Origin: Sorangium sp025924095
Lineage (GTDB): Bacteria; Myxococcota_A; Polyangia; Polyangiales; Polyangiaceae
Assembly: GCF_051521505.1 (NCBI RefSeq)
Contig: NZ_CP150356.1
Location: 5,332,001-5,396,000, forward strand
Direction: 5' to 3'
Length of the DNA stretch: 64,000 nucleotides
In this document: positions 1-8,062 of the stretch, piece after piece
Layout: each line of letters begins with the position of its first letter
How positions within the stretch are numbered: the first letter of the stretch is position 1
Program-made: the position numbers and the translations under genes
The notes under the pieces: generated by a model
Database searches by the model: none
Told to the model about the DNA's origin: nothing
What the model saw: only the letters and a program-made list of their open reading frames with translations

Positions 1-766
1 CGCGCGCCGACCCGAGGTTGACCAGGGCGATCGGGATGCCCCGCTGCGCAGCGCGCAGCACGAAGCGGTAACCCGAGAAGACCGCCAGCGACGAGCCCAC
101 GACGAGGAGCGCGTCCGCCGCGTCGACGAGGGCGAACGCCGCGTCGACGATCGGCCGCGCCACGTTCTCGCCAAAGAAGACGACGCGCGGCTTGAGCGGG
201 CCGTCGCAGCGCAGGCAGGGAGGCGCCTGGAAGCCGGCCACGTGCTCGGCAGGGAGATCGGCGTCGCCGTCGGGGGCGATGTCGGCCGCGAGGCGCAGCC
301 AGCCGGGGTTCCGCGCGAGCAGCCGCGCCTGGAGGGCGGCGCGCGGCTCCATCGCGCCGCACGCGAGGCAGGCGACCTCGGAGAGCGTGCCGTGCAGCTC
401 GATGACCCGGCGGCTGCCGGCGGCCAGGTGGAGGCCGTCGACGTTCTGCGTGATGAGGCCCTCGAGCAGCCCGTCCCGCTCGAGCCGCGCGAGGGCGCGA
501 TGCGCAGGGTTGGGCTCGGCGCGGGAGAAGCGCTCCCAGCCGATCACCGCGCGCGCCCAGTAGCGCTGCCGGATCTCCGCAGAATGCGAGAACTCCCGCC
601 CCTGGATCGGGTTGCGCGCGCGGCGCCGCGTCTCGGGCCCGCGGTAATCCGGGATGCCGGACTCGGTGCTGCACCCCGCGCCCGTCAGCGCCACGAACCG
701 CTTGCCGCGCAGGAGCGCGATGAGGTCGTCGACCGGATCCGCGAGGAGCGCTTCGCCGAGCGGCAT
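1..766 (-). CDS. Sir2-family NAD-dependent protein deacylase, C-terminus beyond window
   Basis: Sirtuin: removes acyl groups from lysines using NAD+ and releases nicotinamide and O-acyl-ADP-ribose. The reading frame on the minus strand starts at ATG 766 and runs off base 1, so the C-terminus is missing. Visible motifs are the NAD-binding GAGCSTESGIPDYRG (about residues 29-43), TQNVD (106-110), the catalytic His in ELHG (H125), a first zinc pair CLAC (133/136), a second pair CLRC further on, and the GSSLAV and IVNLG-like (ALVNLG) NAD-pocket motifs near the edge. The family and catalytic residues are clear; the substrate is not. It stands alone, divergent from the next gene. Confidence 0.93.
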   Translation of the reverse strand, partial: MPLGEALLADPVDDLIALLRGKRFVALTGAGCSTESGIPDYRGPETRRRARNPIQGREFSHSAEIRQRYWARAVIGWERFSRAEPNPAHRALARLERDGLLEGLITQNVDGLHLAAGSRRVIELHGTLSEVACLACGAMEPRAALQARLLARNPGWLRLAADIAPDGDADLPAEHVAGFQAPPCLRCDGPLKPRVVFFGENVARPIVDAAFALVDAADALLVVGSSLAVFSGYRFVLRAAQRGIPIALVNLGSAR

Positions 767-1093
767 GGGCCGGTTTGTGACCCGTTTCAGGGGGCGCCGC
801 CAGCCGCCGGCCGGCCGCCCGCCCGCCGGCGCGACGCTCGGCCCAGGCACGGCGACCCTCCGGGCCCACCCGTCCAGGCACACGCCCCCGGAGCGACGGA
901 TACGGGCGCTGCGCAGAACAGCTGGGACCGGCAAGCAGGGAGTCGAGGCGCGCGCCGGCAATGCGTCACGCTGTCGCACCTCATCGAACGTTGCAGCGGT
1001 ATCCCGGCCTTCGGGCGGCACGCGGGCGCGCCGCGATGAGCGCGACATCGTGTCGCAGCGCCCTGGCGAGCGGCGGCGCTAGGCTCATTCGCC
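767..1093. other. Intergenic region, nothing recognised
   Basis: This 327-base divergent gap lies between the sirtuin and the CcmH-like gene. It presumably holds both promoters, but I see no convincing -35/-10 pair, RNA or small gene. The open frames here are GC-rich shadows with no family resemblance. Confidence 0.5.
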
Positions 1094-1714
1094 ATGATCC
1101 AGCGAGAGCACGGCAGGTCCGCGAATGACTCGGCCCGTACCGCGCACGGGGCCCGCGAGGTGAGCTCGCCATTGCGCCTCGGGTTGCTGCGCGGCGCGCG
1201 CTGGCGCCGCGCGGCGGCGCTGGCCGCCTTCGTCGCGGGCGTGGCGATGAGCGGCAGGGCCGAGCCCGCGACGCCCAGCCACGCTGAGGCCGAGCTCGTC
1301 GATACGACGCCGGCGCCCGGCGAGCGGGCGCTCGCAGGGCGCCTGCTCGCGCCTTGCTGCTGGGATCAGACGCTCGATGTCCACGAATCGGAGGTGGCGC
1401 GCGATCTTCGCCGCGAGATCCGCGCGCGCCTCCGCCGGGGCGAGGCGGCCGGCGCCGTCGAGCAAGACCTCGTCGCACGTTATGGCGACCGCCTCCGCGC
1501 GGCGCCCTCGTCAGGCACCCTCGGCAAGGTCGCGCTTGGATTGATGCTGGGCATCGCGGTGGCCTTGCTCGGGGTCTTCGCCCTGCTGCGCTCGTGGAGG
1601 CGCAACGCAGCGCAGACGGGTCCATCCAGGGACGCCACCACGGCGGCCCTTCGCGACGAGTATGACGAGTATGACGAGCGCCTCGACAACGAGCTCCGGG
1701 AGCGCGACGCGTGA
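1094..1714 (+). CDS. CcmH/NrfF-like cytochrome c maturation protein with altered Cys motif
   Basis: CcmH proteins keep apocytochrome c thiols reduced for haem attachment in the periplasm. The 206-residue product has an N-terminal hydrophobic segment (about 37-52), a short helical domain with LLAPCCWDQTL followed by SEVARDLRREIRARL and DLVARYGDRL, then a second membrane segment (about 146-166) and an acidic tail. The order TM, three-helix CcmH domain, TM matches the family. The usual LRCPVC redox pair is changed: the first Cys is Ala and the pair has become a vicinal CC, so thiol chemistry may differ. No other ccm gene is adjacent. The ATG at 1094 was chosen as the first start; the first 30 or so residues look weakly conserved. 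Confidence 0.75.
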   Translation: MIQREHGRSANDSARTAHGAREVSSPLRLGLLRGARWRRAAALAAFVAGVAMSGRAEPATPSHAEAELVDTTPAPGERALAGRLLAPCCWDQTLDVHESEVARDLRREIRARLRRGEAAGAVEQDLVARYGDRLRAAPSSGTLGKVALGLMLGIAVALLGVFALLRSWRRNAAQTGPSRDATTAALRDEYDEYDERLDNELRERDA

Positions 1715-1786
1715 GCGCATCCCCGCCGTGACGCGGCATGGCGCGGTCGTCGCCCCGATCGTCCGGGCCCAGCCCCAACATCCCGC

Positions 1787-1815
1787 TTGACCGGAGTCCC
1801 GCACCACAATATGTA
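1787..1815 (+). promoter_or_regulatory. Predicted sigma70-type promoter of riboswitch 1
   Basis: TTGACC (1787-1792), 17-base spacer, TATGTA (1810-1815). It sits just upstream of the cobalamin aptamer, and its -35, -10 and spacer length are preserved in the second riboswitch copy. Confidence 0.7.
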
Positions 1816-1822
1816 GTGCCTC

Positions 1823-2005
1823 GTGTTGGTGCCTCGGGCTTCGGCCCCGGGCTCAAAAGGGAACCCGGTGCGAATCCGGGGCTGCCCCGCAGCGGTAAGC
1901 GAGAACGATCTCCACGACGAGCACTGGCCTCCGGGCTGGGAAGCGGTGGACCGTAGGAACCCGGCGAGAGCCGGAGCGCTCGCAAGTCCGAAGACCTGCC
2001 AACAT
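1823..2005 (+). ncRNA. Cobalamin riboswitch 1
   Basis: AdoCbl/cobalamin aptamer. The conserved B12-box strings are all present in order: AAAAGGGAACCCGGTG, CGAATCCGGGGCTGCC, CCGCAGCGGTAAGCGAGAA, and AAGTCCGAAGACCTGCC near the 3' end. The closing P1 helix can be read as GTGTTGG (1823-1829) with CCAACAT (1999-2005). Downstream is a long leader and then the surface-protein gene at 2455. By family knowledge, B12 binding represses the gene that follows. Confidence 0.96.
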
Positions 2006-2102
2006 CCTGCGTCGGGGAGACATCCCGCGCCGGTTTGACCTGGAAGCCTCGTGGGAGGGCGGTAGGTCCGAGCTGGCGCCGACTCTCGCGCCTGTCCCGG
2101 TT

Positions 2103-2156
2103 CCGACCCGTTCCCCGAGCTTTCTTTCGTAATCGTCCGCGGGGACGAAGGGTCGG
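2103..2156 (+). promoter_or_regulatory. Two-part leader hairpin after riboswitch 1
   Basis: Outer stem CCGACCC (2103-2109) with GGGTCGG (2150-2156); inner stem TCGTCC (2133-2138) with GGACGA (2143-2148) closed by a GCGG loop. The same architecture follows riboswitch 2 with a covarying base pair, so it is probably part of the expression platform. The rest of the leader to 2454 shows no other clear element. Confidence 0.6.
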
Positions 2157-2454
2157 TCCGATGATCATCTCGAAGGTTCAGCGCCCTCGCGCGTCGCAGC
2201 TGGCTCCTCCGCGCCTCGCGTCCTCGTACCGAGCGCTCTGGCGTCGATCCGTGCGGAGCCGACGACGAGAGACGTCGCGCTGAGCCTTTCCGGTCGAGGA
2301 TCAACACAACGTATCCCCCGTGCGCGTCGTCGCGCCGGAGCGCGATCACGCGCGCTTCGTCGCCCGATGGAGACAGCTCAGCTCTCGAGCGCGACAGGGG
2401 GGCGCAGGCACGCTCCTCTCCTGTTGCAGCAGAAGTAGAAAGGAAAGAGTCCCT

Positions 2455-3918
2455 ATGCGCATTGTCGCGTCTTCCGTCACCGCAGCGCTCCTCCTGCTCT
2501 CACCGTCGGTGTTCGCTGACGCCTTCGACGAGTACGCGGGGAACACGTCGTATACGTTCGACCTTCCCGCCATCGCCGGCGGGTGGTCCGTGGCCCTGGA
2601 TGGGTTCCCCACGACAGCCCAGGAGATCGATGGCTACGAGCTGGCCGGCCGGCTCCTCGCCGCCAACGATCAGACCGTGTACCTCCAGAAGAACTATGGT
2701 TCGAGCGTCTACGTGCCCGTCGCGACGCTGAGCGACGGGCCGATGGATCCGAGCTTCCTCGCCATCTCACCGGACGGCAGCACGATCGCGCTCGGGGTCG
2801 GGTACGGGGCGCCGCTGCTCGTGTTCCCGAGCTCCATCCTCAGCATCACCTCGCCGCCGGACCTGCTCAGCCACGTGGACGTGATCGAGCTCGACGTCGA
2901 CTACTACGACCTGGCCTGGTACGGGAACGAGGCGCTCGTCATCAACGGCGGCTGGAGCGACCCGGGCGGCTACACGAGCGGCGTCTATGCCCTCGATCTG
3001 ACCGCGTCGCCGATCACGGAGATCCCGCTGATCACGAGCATCCCCGGCGCCTCCGCGGGGATCGCCGTGGACTCCGAGGGCAACCTCGTCACCGGGATCG
3101 GCCATCTGACCTCGCCCAACCGGACAGGAGAGCTCCGGATCTGGGCGGCGGCCGACGTCCAGGGCGTCATCAATGGCACGTGGAACGCCTACGCGTATGG
3201 CGGCAGCGAGGGCTCGCTCCTGGCGAGCAACGTGCTGAACGCGGCGGCGCTCGGCTTCGACGAGGACGACACCCTGCATGTGGGCGGCGGAGACGCGTTC
3301 GGCGTCGGCGGCGCGAGCGAGAACGGCTACGCCGCGCTCATCCGCGCCAGCGTCGTCGCGAGCGTCGTCGGGGGCAGCCAGACGCCGGTGAACGAGGCGA
3401 GCTCGTCGCAGTACCTCGAGCTCGCGCCGGACGTCTGCGAGGACGACAGCACGACCTCGCCCATCGCGTTCGTCGGCCACACGAGCGCCCTGGCGATCGT
3501 CTGGAACCCGTCGGGCGACGAGTACTCGTCCCCCGCGGGGCAGTGCTACTCGGCCGGAAGCGCCTCGGACTTCTGGGAAACCTGGGTGACGCCGAAGGTG
3601 ACGCTGTACTTCCCCGACGGCGCGCCGGACTCCGACAGCGACGGCGTGCCCGACGGCGCGGACAACGCCTACCTCACCGCGAACTCGAACCAGCGCGACA
3701 CCGACGGCGACGGCTTCGGGAACATCGCGGACGCGGATCTCGACAACGACGACGACGTGGACACGGACGATTACAACATCCTGATGGCGGCGTGGAACAC
3801 CCAGCTGGGCAACTCCGGATACAACCAGCACGCCGACTTCAACGGGGATGGGAGCATCAACAGCACCGATTATAACATCCATTCCGCGCGCTACGGTACG
3901 TCGGCGCCGTTCTACTGA
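2455..3918 (+). CDS. Secreted beta-propeller-like protein with C-terminal dockerin/TSP3-type Ca repeats, B12-regulated
   Basis: The product has 487 residues from ATG 2455, which follows the ribosome site AGGAAAGAG; longer upstream frames were rejected. A signal peptide ends near FADAFDEY. The body has repeated beta-propeller-like phrases (SPDGSTIALGVGYG, VDSEGNLVTGIGHL, NEALVINGGWSD) and several Cys. The C-terminus carries Asp-rich thrombospondin-3-like repeats (DSDSDGVPDGAD, DTDGDGFGN) and two dockerin-like loops (ADLDNDDDVDTDDYNIL, ADFNGDGSINSTDYNI), which should bind calcium and may anchor or assemble the protein outside the cell. As first gene after a cobalamin riboswitch it is inferred to act in corrinoid capture, perhaps analogous to BtuG-type propellers. 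No enzyme motif is seen. Confidence 0.8.
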   Translation: MRIVASSVTAALLLLSPSVFADAFDEYAGNTSYTFDLPAIAGGWSVALDGFPTTAQEIDGYELAGRLLAANDQTVYLQKNYGSSVYVPVATLSDGPMDPSFLAISPDGSTIALGVGYGAPLLVFPSSILSITSPPDLLSHVDVIELDVDYYDLAWYGNEALVINGGWSDPGGYTSGVYALDLTASPITEIPLITSIPGASAGIAVDSEGNLVTGIGHLTSPNRTGELRIWAAADVQGVINGTWNAYAYGGSEGSLLASNVLNAAALGFDEDDTLHVGGGDAFGVGGASENGYAALIRASVVASVVGGSQTPVNEASSSQYLELAPDVCEDDSTTSPIAFVGHTSALAIVWNPSGDEYSSPAGQCYSAGSASDFWETWVTPKVTLYFPDGAPDSDSDGVPDGADNAYLTANSNQRDTDGDGFGNIADADLDNDDDVDTDDYNILMAAWNTQLGNSGYNQHADFNGDGSINSTDYNIHSARYGTSAPFY

Positions 3919-3932
3919 TCAGCACGCGGGCC

Positions 3933-3967
3933 GCGCGACGCGTCGGGCGCGTTCCGACGCGTCGCGC
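3933..3967 (+). terminator. Perfect 14-bp hairpin between the two surface-protein genes
   Basis: GCGCGACGCGTCGG (3933-3946) pairs with CCGACGCGTCGCGC (3954-3967) around a 7-base loop. There is no U run, so it may be an mRNA-stabilising or attenuating hairpin rather than a full stop. It lies 20 bases before the next start codon. Confidence 0.6.
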
Positions 3968-3986
3968 GCCCGCCCTCGGAGGTCTC

Positions 3987-4967
3987 ATGGTGTTTCGCAT
4001 CGCGCGCGCGAGCGTGCTTCTGTCGGTTCTCACGATCATCGCCTGTTCCTCGGAGGACTCGCCGTCCGAGAGCGGGTCCGGGGGAATGGGAGGAACGGCC
4101 GCGCAGGGATCCGGCGGCGCGGCCGGTCAGGGAGGGGCCACCGGATCGGGCGGCGGGGCAACCACGTCGTCGAGCGACGCCGGGAGCGGCGCGGGCGGCG
4201 CGACGAGCACCGGCGGCTCGGGCGGCGCTGGGGGCGACGGCGGCGCTGGGGGTGCCGGGGGCGACGGCGGCACTGGCGGAGAGCACGCCACCGGCGGCGC
4301 AGGGGGTTCAGGCGGGGCGGGCGGCGCTGGTGACGGCGGCGCTGGTGACGGCGGCGCTGGCGGCGGGGCCGCGGGCGGCGGCGGCGGCGGCGGCGAGGGC
4401 TGCACGGGCGCGGAAACGGTGTTCGCCTCCGAGGTGGTAAGCCACCTCTTCGGGCCGGGCCAGACCTATGGGCAGGACAGATTCCCGGGCATCGCCTTCG
4501 GTCCTCCCAAGGGCGGGGGTTGCTGCGCTGGCTCGACCGACGTGGTGTCTCTCGGCAACGGCGGCACCGTCACCTTCGGCTTCTCGGGCAATCTCATCCT
4601 CGACAGGCCAGGACCGGACTTCATCGTCTTCGAGAACGCGTTCCAGACGGGCCCGACCACCGTGTTCGCCGAGCTCGCGACCGTGGAGGTGAGCCAGAAC
4701 GGCGTCGACTGGATAGCCTTCCCGTGCACGGCCACGGCGGCCGCCTACGGCTCCTGCGCCGGCTGGCACCCCGTGCTCGCGAACCCCGACACGAGCTCCA
4801 TCGATCCGACCGACCCCGAGGTCGCGGGCGGCGATCTATTCGACCTCGCCGACCTCGAGCTCAGCTTCGCGCGTTACGTGCGGATCACCGATCGGCCGGA
4901 CTTGACCGGCGCAACGGGCATCTTCGATCTCGACGCCGTGGCGATCGTAAACGCGTCCTGCCCCTAG
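3987..4967 (+). CDS. Gly-rich surface lipoprotein with beta-sandwich-like domain, B12-regulated
   Basis: The product has 326 residues from ATG 3987 with GGAGG four bases upstream. The signal peptide ends in a lipobox (SVLTIIAC, Cys about residue 19). Residues 25-135 are a Gly/Ala/Ser spacer typical of myxobacterial surface lipoproteins. The C-terminal 190 residues form a compact domain with VVSLGNGGTVTFGFSGN, GPDFIVFENAF and VEVSQNGVDWIAFP and several Cys. I associate this pattern with 'cell surface protein' domains found behind B12 riboswitches in other phyla; I could not verify this. It lies 68 bases after the propeller gene and is likely co-transcribed. Inferred role: surface corrinoid binding. 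No catalytic motif is seen. Confidence 0.78.
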   Translation: MVFRIARASVLLSVLTIIACSSEDSPSESGSGGMGGTAAQGSGGAAGQGGATGSGGGATTSSSDAGSGAGGATSTGGSGGAGGDGGAGGAGGDGGTGGEHATGGAGGSGGAGGAGDGGAGDGGAGGGAAGGGGGGGEGCTGAETVFASEVVSHLFGPGQTYGQDRFPGIAFGPPKGGGCCAGSTDVVSLGNGGTVTFGFSGNLILDRPGPDFIVFENAFQTGPTTVFAELATVEVSQNGVDWIAFPCTATAAAYGSCAGWHPVLANPDTSSIDPTDPEVAGGDLFDLADLELSFARYVRITDRPDLTGATGIFDLDAVAIVNASCP

Positions 4968-5081
4968 CTCTACCTCTGCTGCGGGAAGTCGGCCGGGAAG
5001 CGAACCGCAATGACGCCAAGGAACCAGGAAGCAGTGAGGAAAGCAGAACGGGGGAATGCCGGCCCACCCCCAACATATCGC

Positions 5082-5110
5082 TTGACCAGCGCCGCGCACC
5101 ACAATATGTA
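5082..5110 (+). promoter_or_regulatory. Predicted sigma70-type promoter of riboswitch 2
   Basis: TTGACC (5082-5087), 17-base spacer, TATGTA (5105-5110). The spacer has diverged from copy 1 at several positions while both hexamers are unchanged, as expected for a working promoter. Confidence 0.72.
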
Positions 5111-5117
5111 GTACCTC

Positions 5118-5300
5118 GTGTTGGTGCCTCGGGCTTCGGTCCGGGGCTCAAAAGGGAACCCGGTGCGAATCCGGGGCTGCCCCGCAGCGGTAAGCGAGAA
5201 CGATCTCCACGACGAGCACTGGCCTCCGGGCTGGGAAGCGGTGGACCGTAGGAACCCGGCGAGAGCCGGAGCGCTCGCAAGTCCGAAGACCTGCCAACAT
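5118..5300 (+). ncRNA. Cobalamin riboswitch 2, upstream of nrdAB-metE
   Basis: Same aptamer as riboswitch 1, base for base through the core (GGGAACCCGGTGCGAATCC, CCGCAGCGGTAAGCG, AAGTCCGAAGACCTGCC). It precedes class I ribonucleotide reductase and metE, which are standard targets of B12 riboswitches because they replace B12-dependent isozymes. Confidence 0.97.
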
Positions 5301-5397
5301 CCTGCGTCGGGGAGACATCCCGCGCCGGTTTGACCTGGAAGCCTCGTGGGAGGGCGGTAGGTCCGAGCTGGCGCCGACTCTCGCGCTTGTCCCGGTT

Positions 5398-5448
5398 CCG
5401 ACCCCCTCCCGCGTCGTCTTCCTTTCGCCCGCGGGGGCGAGCGGTCGG
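5398..5448 (+). promoter_or_regulatory. Two-part leader hairpin after riboswitch 2
   Basis: Outer stem CCGACC (5398-5403) with GGTCGG (5443-5448); inner stem TCGCCC (5425-5430) with GGGCGA (5435-5440) and the same GCGG loop as in leader 1. The inner U-A pair of copy 1 is C-G here. Confidence 0.6.
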
Positions 5449-5523
5449 TCCGAAGGCTCTCTCCTGAAGAGCACGCGCCCCGTGCGCATCGGCTGGCTTC
5501 TTCGCTCTCGCGGCATCGACGCG

Positions 5524-5540
5524 AGCGGTCCGGGACCGCT
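5524..5540 (+). promoter_or_regulatory. Small hairpin just before the nrdA ribosome binding site
   Basis: AGCGGTC (5524-5530), loop CGG, GACCGCT (5534-5540). It lies about 17 bases before the GAGGAGG site of nrdA, so it could take part in translational control by the riboswitch. Confidence 0.4.
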
Positions 5541-5569
5541 CCGAACGAAGCACGACGAGGAGGATTGCC

Positions 5570-8062
5570 ATGCTGAGCGATACGTCGATGAGGAGCAACG
5601 GCGCGGCGCCGTTGCGCGCGCTCCACACGCCCCACACGAGCACCCGCGGCGCCGAGGACGCACTCCCGCACACGACGATGCGGGTGAAGAAGAGGAACGG
5701 ATCGAGCGAGCCTGTCGACGTCAACAAGATCGTCCGGGCCGTGAGCCGCTCTTGCGCCGGCCTGTCCGACGTGGACGCGCTCCGCGTCGCGACAAAGACC
5801 ATCAGCGGCCTCTACGACGGCGCGACGACGCGCGAGCTCGATCAGCTCTCCATCCAGACGGCGGCCTCGCTCATCGCCGATGAGCCCCAGTACGCGAAGC
5901 TCGCGGCGCGCCTGCTCGCCACCTATATCGACAAGGAGGTCCGCAACCAGGAGATCCACGCCTTCTCGCAGTCCATCGCCCTCGGGCGGCGGCTCGGCCT
6001 CATCAACGAGCGACTCCACGGCTTCGTGGCGCAGAACGCCCGCAAGCTGAACGACACGATCGAGCCGGGGCGGGACAACGAGCTCGAGTACTTCGGCCTG
6101 CGGACCCTCTACGATCGCTATCTGCTCAAGCACCCCGAGACGCGCCTCGTCGTCGAGACGCCGCAGCAGTTCTTCCTGCGCATCGCGTGCGCGCTTTCCG
6201 AGACGGCGGCGCAGGCCATCGAGCTCTACCGGCTCTTCTCGTCGCTCGACTACCTCCCGAGCTCGCCCACGATGTTCAACGCGGGCACGGGCCACGAGCA
6301 GCTCTCGAGCTGCTTCTTGCTCGACTCGCCGGAGGACCACCTCGAGACCATCTACCAGCGCTACACCGACGTCGCGATGCTCTCGAAGTTCTCGGGCGGC
6401 ATCGGGCTCGCCTACCACCGCGTGCGGTCACGCGGCTCGCTCATCGAGAGCACCAACGGGCACTCCAGCGGCATCGTGCCGTGGCTCAAGACGCTCGACG
6501 CGTCGGTGGCGGCCGTGAACCAGGGCGGCAAGCGCAAGGGCGCCTGCTGCGTCTACCTCGAGCCGTGGCACGCCGACGTGGAGGAGTTCCTCGCGCTGCG
6601 CGACAACACGGGCGACGAGGCCGCGCGCACGCACAACCTGAACCTCGCGAGCTGGGTGCCGGACCTCTTCATGAAGCGGGTCGAGGCCGACGGCGAATGG
6701 AGCCTGTTCGATCCGAAGGACGTGCGCGATCTGCCCGATCTCTACGGAGACGAGTTCGAGCGCCGTTATGCCGAGGCCGAGGCGGCGGGCCTCGCCAGGA
6801 AGACGATGAAGGCGCGCGAGCTCTACGCGCGGATGATGCGCACGCTCGCGCAGACCGGCAACGGCTGGATGACGTTCAAGGACAAGTCGAACCGCGCGTG
6901 CAACCAGACGGCGCTGCCGGGCCGCACCGTCCACCTCTCGAACCTGTGCACCGAGATCCTGGAGGTGACCTCGAAGGAGGAGTCGGCCGTCTGCAACCTG
7001 GGCTCGATCAACCTCGCGCGCCACACGGCCCTGCGGGAAGACGGCGCGGTCGCGTTCGACCTCGAGAAGCTCGCGCGTACGGTGCAGAGCGCGGTCCGCC
7101 AGCTCGACCGCGTCATCGACCTCAACTACTATCCCATCGCCTCGACCCAGCGCTCGAACCTCCGCTGGCGGCCGGTGGGGCTCGGGCTGATGGGGCTGCA
7201 AGACGTGTTCTTCCAGATGCGTCTGCCCTTCGACGCCCCAGCCGCGCGCGACCTCTCGCGGCGGATCTCGGAGGAGGTGTACTATCACGCGCTCTCGACG
7301 TCCGCGGACCTCGCGGCCGAGAAGGGGCGCCACCCGTCGTTCGACGAGACGCGCGCCGCCCGCGGAGAGCTCCAGTTCGACGCGTGGGACTCCGTCCCGG
7401 AGGACACGGCGCGCTGGGAGGCGCTCCGCGCCCGCGTCCGCGCCGAGGGGCTGCGGAACTCGCTGCTCGTCGCCATCGCGCCGACCGCGACGATCGCGTC
7501 GATCGCGGGCTGCTGCGAGTGCATCGAGCCGCAGGTGTCGAACCTCTTCAAGCGCGAGACGCTGTCCGGGGATTTCCTGCAGATGAACCGCTATCTGGTC
7601 GCGGAGCTCAAGCGGCACGGCGCCTGGAACGACGCCGTGCGCGCGCGGCTCAAGCTCGCGGAGGGCTCGGCCCAGGGCCTCGACGAGCTGCCGGAGGAGG
7701 TCCGCGCCGTGTACCGGACGGCGTGGGAGATCCCGATGCGCTCGCTCATCGACATGGCCGCGGATCGCGGCGCCTTCATCGATCAGAGCCAGTCGCTGAA
7801 CCTCTTCGTCGAGACCCCCACCATCGGTCAGCTGTCGAGCATGTACTTCCACGCATGGAAGAAGGGCCTCAAGACGACCTACTACCTGCGATCGCGCCCC
7901 GCGACGCGCATCACCAAGGCCACCGTGGACGCGGCGCCGGACCGGACGCCCGGGGGCGGCGCCGAGCCGCACCCCGAGCGCGGGTGGGTGCCCGCGGCGA
8001 AGGCGGCCGCGGACGTGGCGTGCGCGCTCGAGAACCCCGAAGCGTGCGAGGCCTGCCAATGA
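5570..8062 (+). CDS. nrdA: Ribonucleoside-diphosphate reductase class I, large subunit
   Basis: Reduces ribonucleoside diphosphates to deoxyribonucleotides using a radical delivered by NrdB, without B12. The 830 residues start at ATG 5570, seven bases after GAGGAGG. An ATP-cone lies near residues 37-125 (RVKKRNGSSEPVDVNKI), giving allosteric control of overall activity. The catalytic core has C248 (SSCFLLD), the NLCTE triad N458/C460/E462 and C475 (VCNLGSINLA), corresponding to the active-site Cys pair and radical Cys of the family. The C-terminal CEACQ (C826/C829) is the mobile dithiol that re-reduces the active site. The gene overlaps nrdB by ATGA. Being behind a cobalamin riboswitch, it should be expressed when B12 is scarce and the B12-dependent class II enzyme cannot work. 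Confidence 0.97.
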   Translation: MLSDTSMRSNGAAPLRALHTPHTSTRGAEDALPHTTMRVKKRNGSSEPVDVNKIVRAVSRSCAGLSDVDALRVATKTISGLYDGATTRELDQLSIQTAASLIADEPQYAKLAARLLATYIDKEVRNQEIHAFSQSIALGRRLGLINERLHGFVAQNARKLNDTIEPGRDNELEYFGLRTLYDRYLLKHPETRLVVETPQQFFLRIACALSETAAQAIELYRLFSSLDYLPSSPTMFNAGTGHEQLSSCFLLDSPEDHLETIYQRYTDVAMLSKFSGGIGLAYHRVRSRGSLIESTNGHSSGIVPWLKTLDASVAAVNQGGKRKGACCVYLEPWHADVEEFLALRDNTGDEAARTHNLNLASWVPDLFMKRVEADGEWSLFDPKDVRDLPDLYGDEFERRYAEAEAAGLARKTMKARELYARMMRTLAQTGNGWMTFKDKSNRACNQTALPGRTVHLSNLCTEILEVTSKEESAVCNLGSINLARHTALREDGAVAFDLEKLARTVQSAVRQLDRVIDLNYYPIASTQRSNLRWRPVGLGLMGLQDVFFQMRLPFDAPAARDLSRRISEEVYYHALSTSADLAAEKGRHPSFDETRAARGELQFDAWDSVPEDTARWEALRARVRAEGLRNSLLVAIAPTATIASIAGCCECIEPQVSNLFKRETLSGDFLQMNRYLVAELKRHGAWNDAVRARLKLAEGSAQGLDELPEEVRAVYRTAWEIPMRSLIDMAADRGAFIDQSQSLNLFVETPTIGQLSSMYFHAWKKGLKTTYYLRSRPATRITKATVDAAPDRTPGGGAEPHPERGWVPAAKAAADVACALENPEACEACQ

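Larger units (their letters stand above)
1773..2109 (+). repeat. Long direct repeat, copy 1 (promoter plus cobalamin riboswitch)
   Basis: Pairs with 5068-5404 at a constant offset of 3295 bases. By eye I count about ten mismatches in roughly 337 bases, nearly all at the 5' end, with about 240 consecutive identical bases across the aptamer body. The unit carries the promoter, the aptamer and the first part of the expression region. Confidence 0.95.
5068..5404 (+). repeat. Long direct repeat, copy 2 (promoter plus cobalamin riboswitch)
   Basis: Partner of 1773-2109. The similarity stops abruptly after TTCCGACC on the 3' side and near CCCCAACAT on the 5' side, so the duplicated unit is just the regulatory cassette. 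Confidence 0.95.

Noticed and set aside
1861..1890. tRNA T-arm-like string GGTGCGAATCC
   Set aside because: It belongs to the conserved B12 box of the riboswitch; no tRNA cloverleaf surrounds it.
6187..8058. Long Arg-rich frame over nrdA in another register, joined to nrdB
   Set aside because: Only the nrdB part from 8059 is real. The earlier part is a frame shadow of nrdA, rich in Arg/Pro/Ala.
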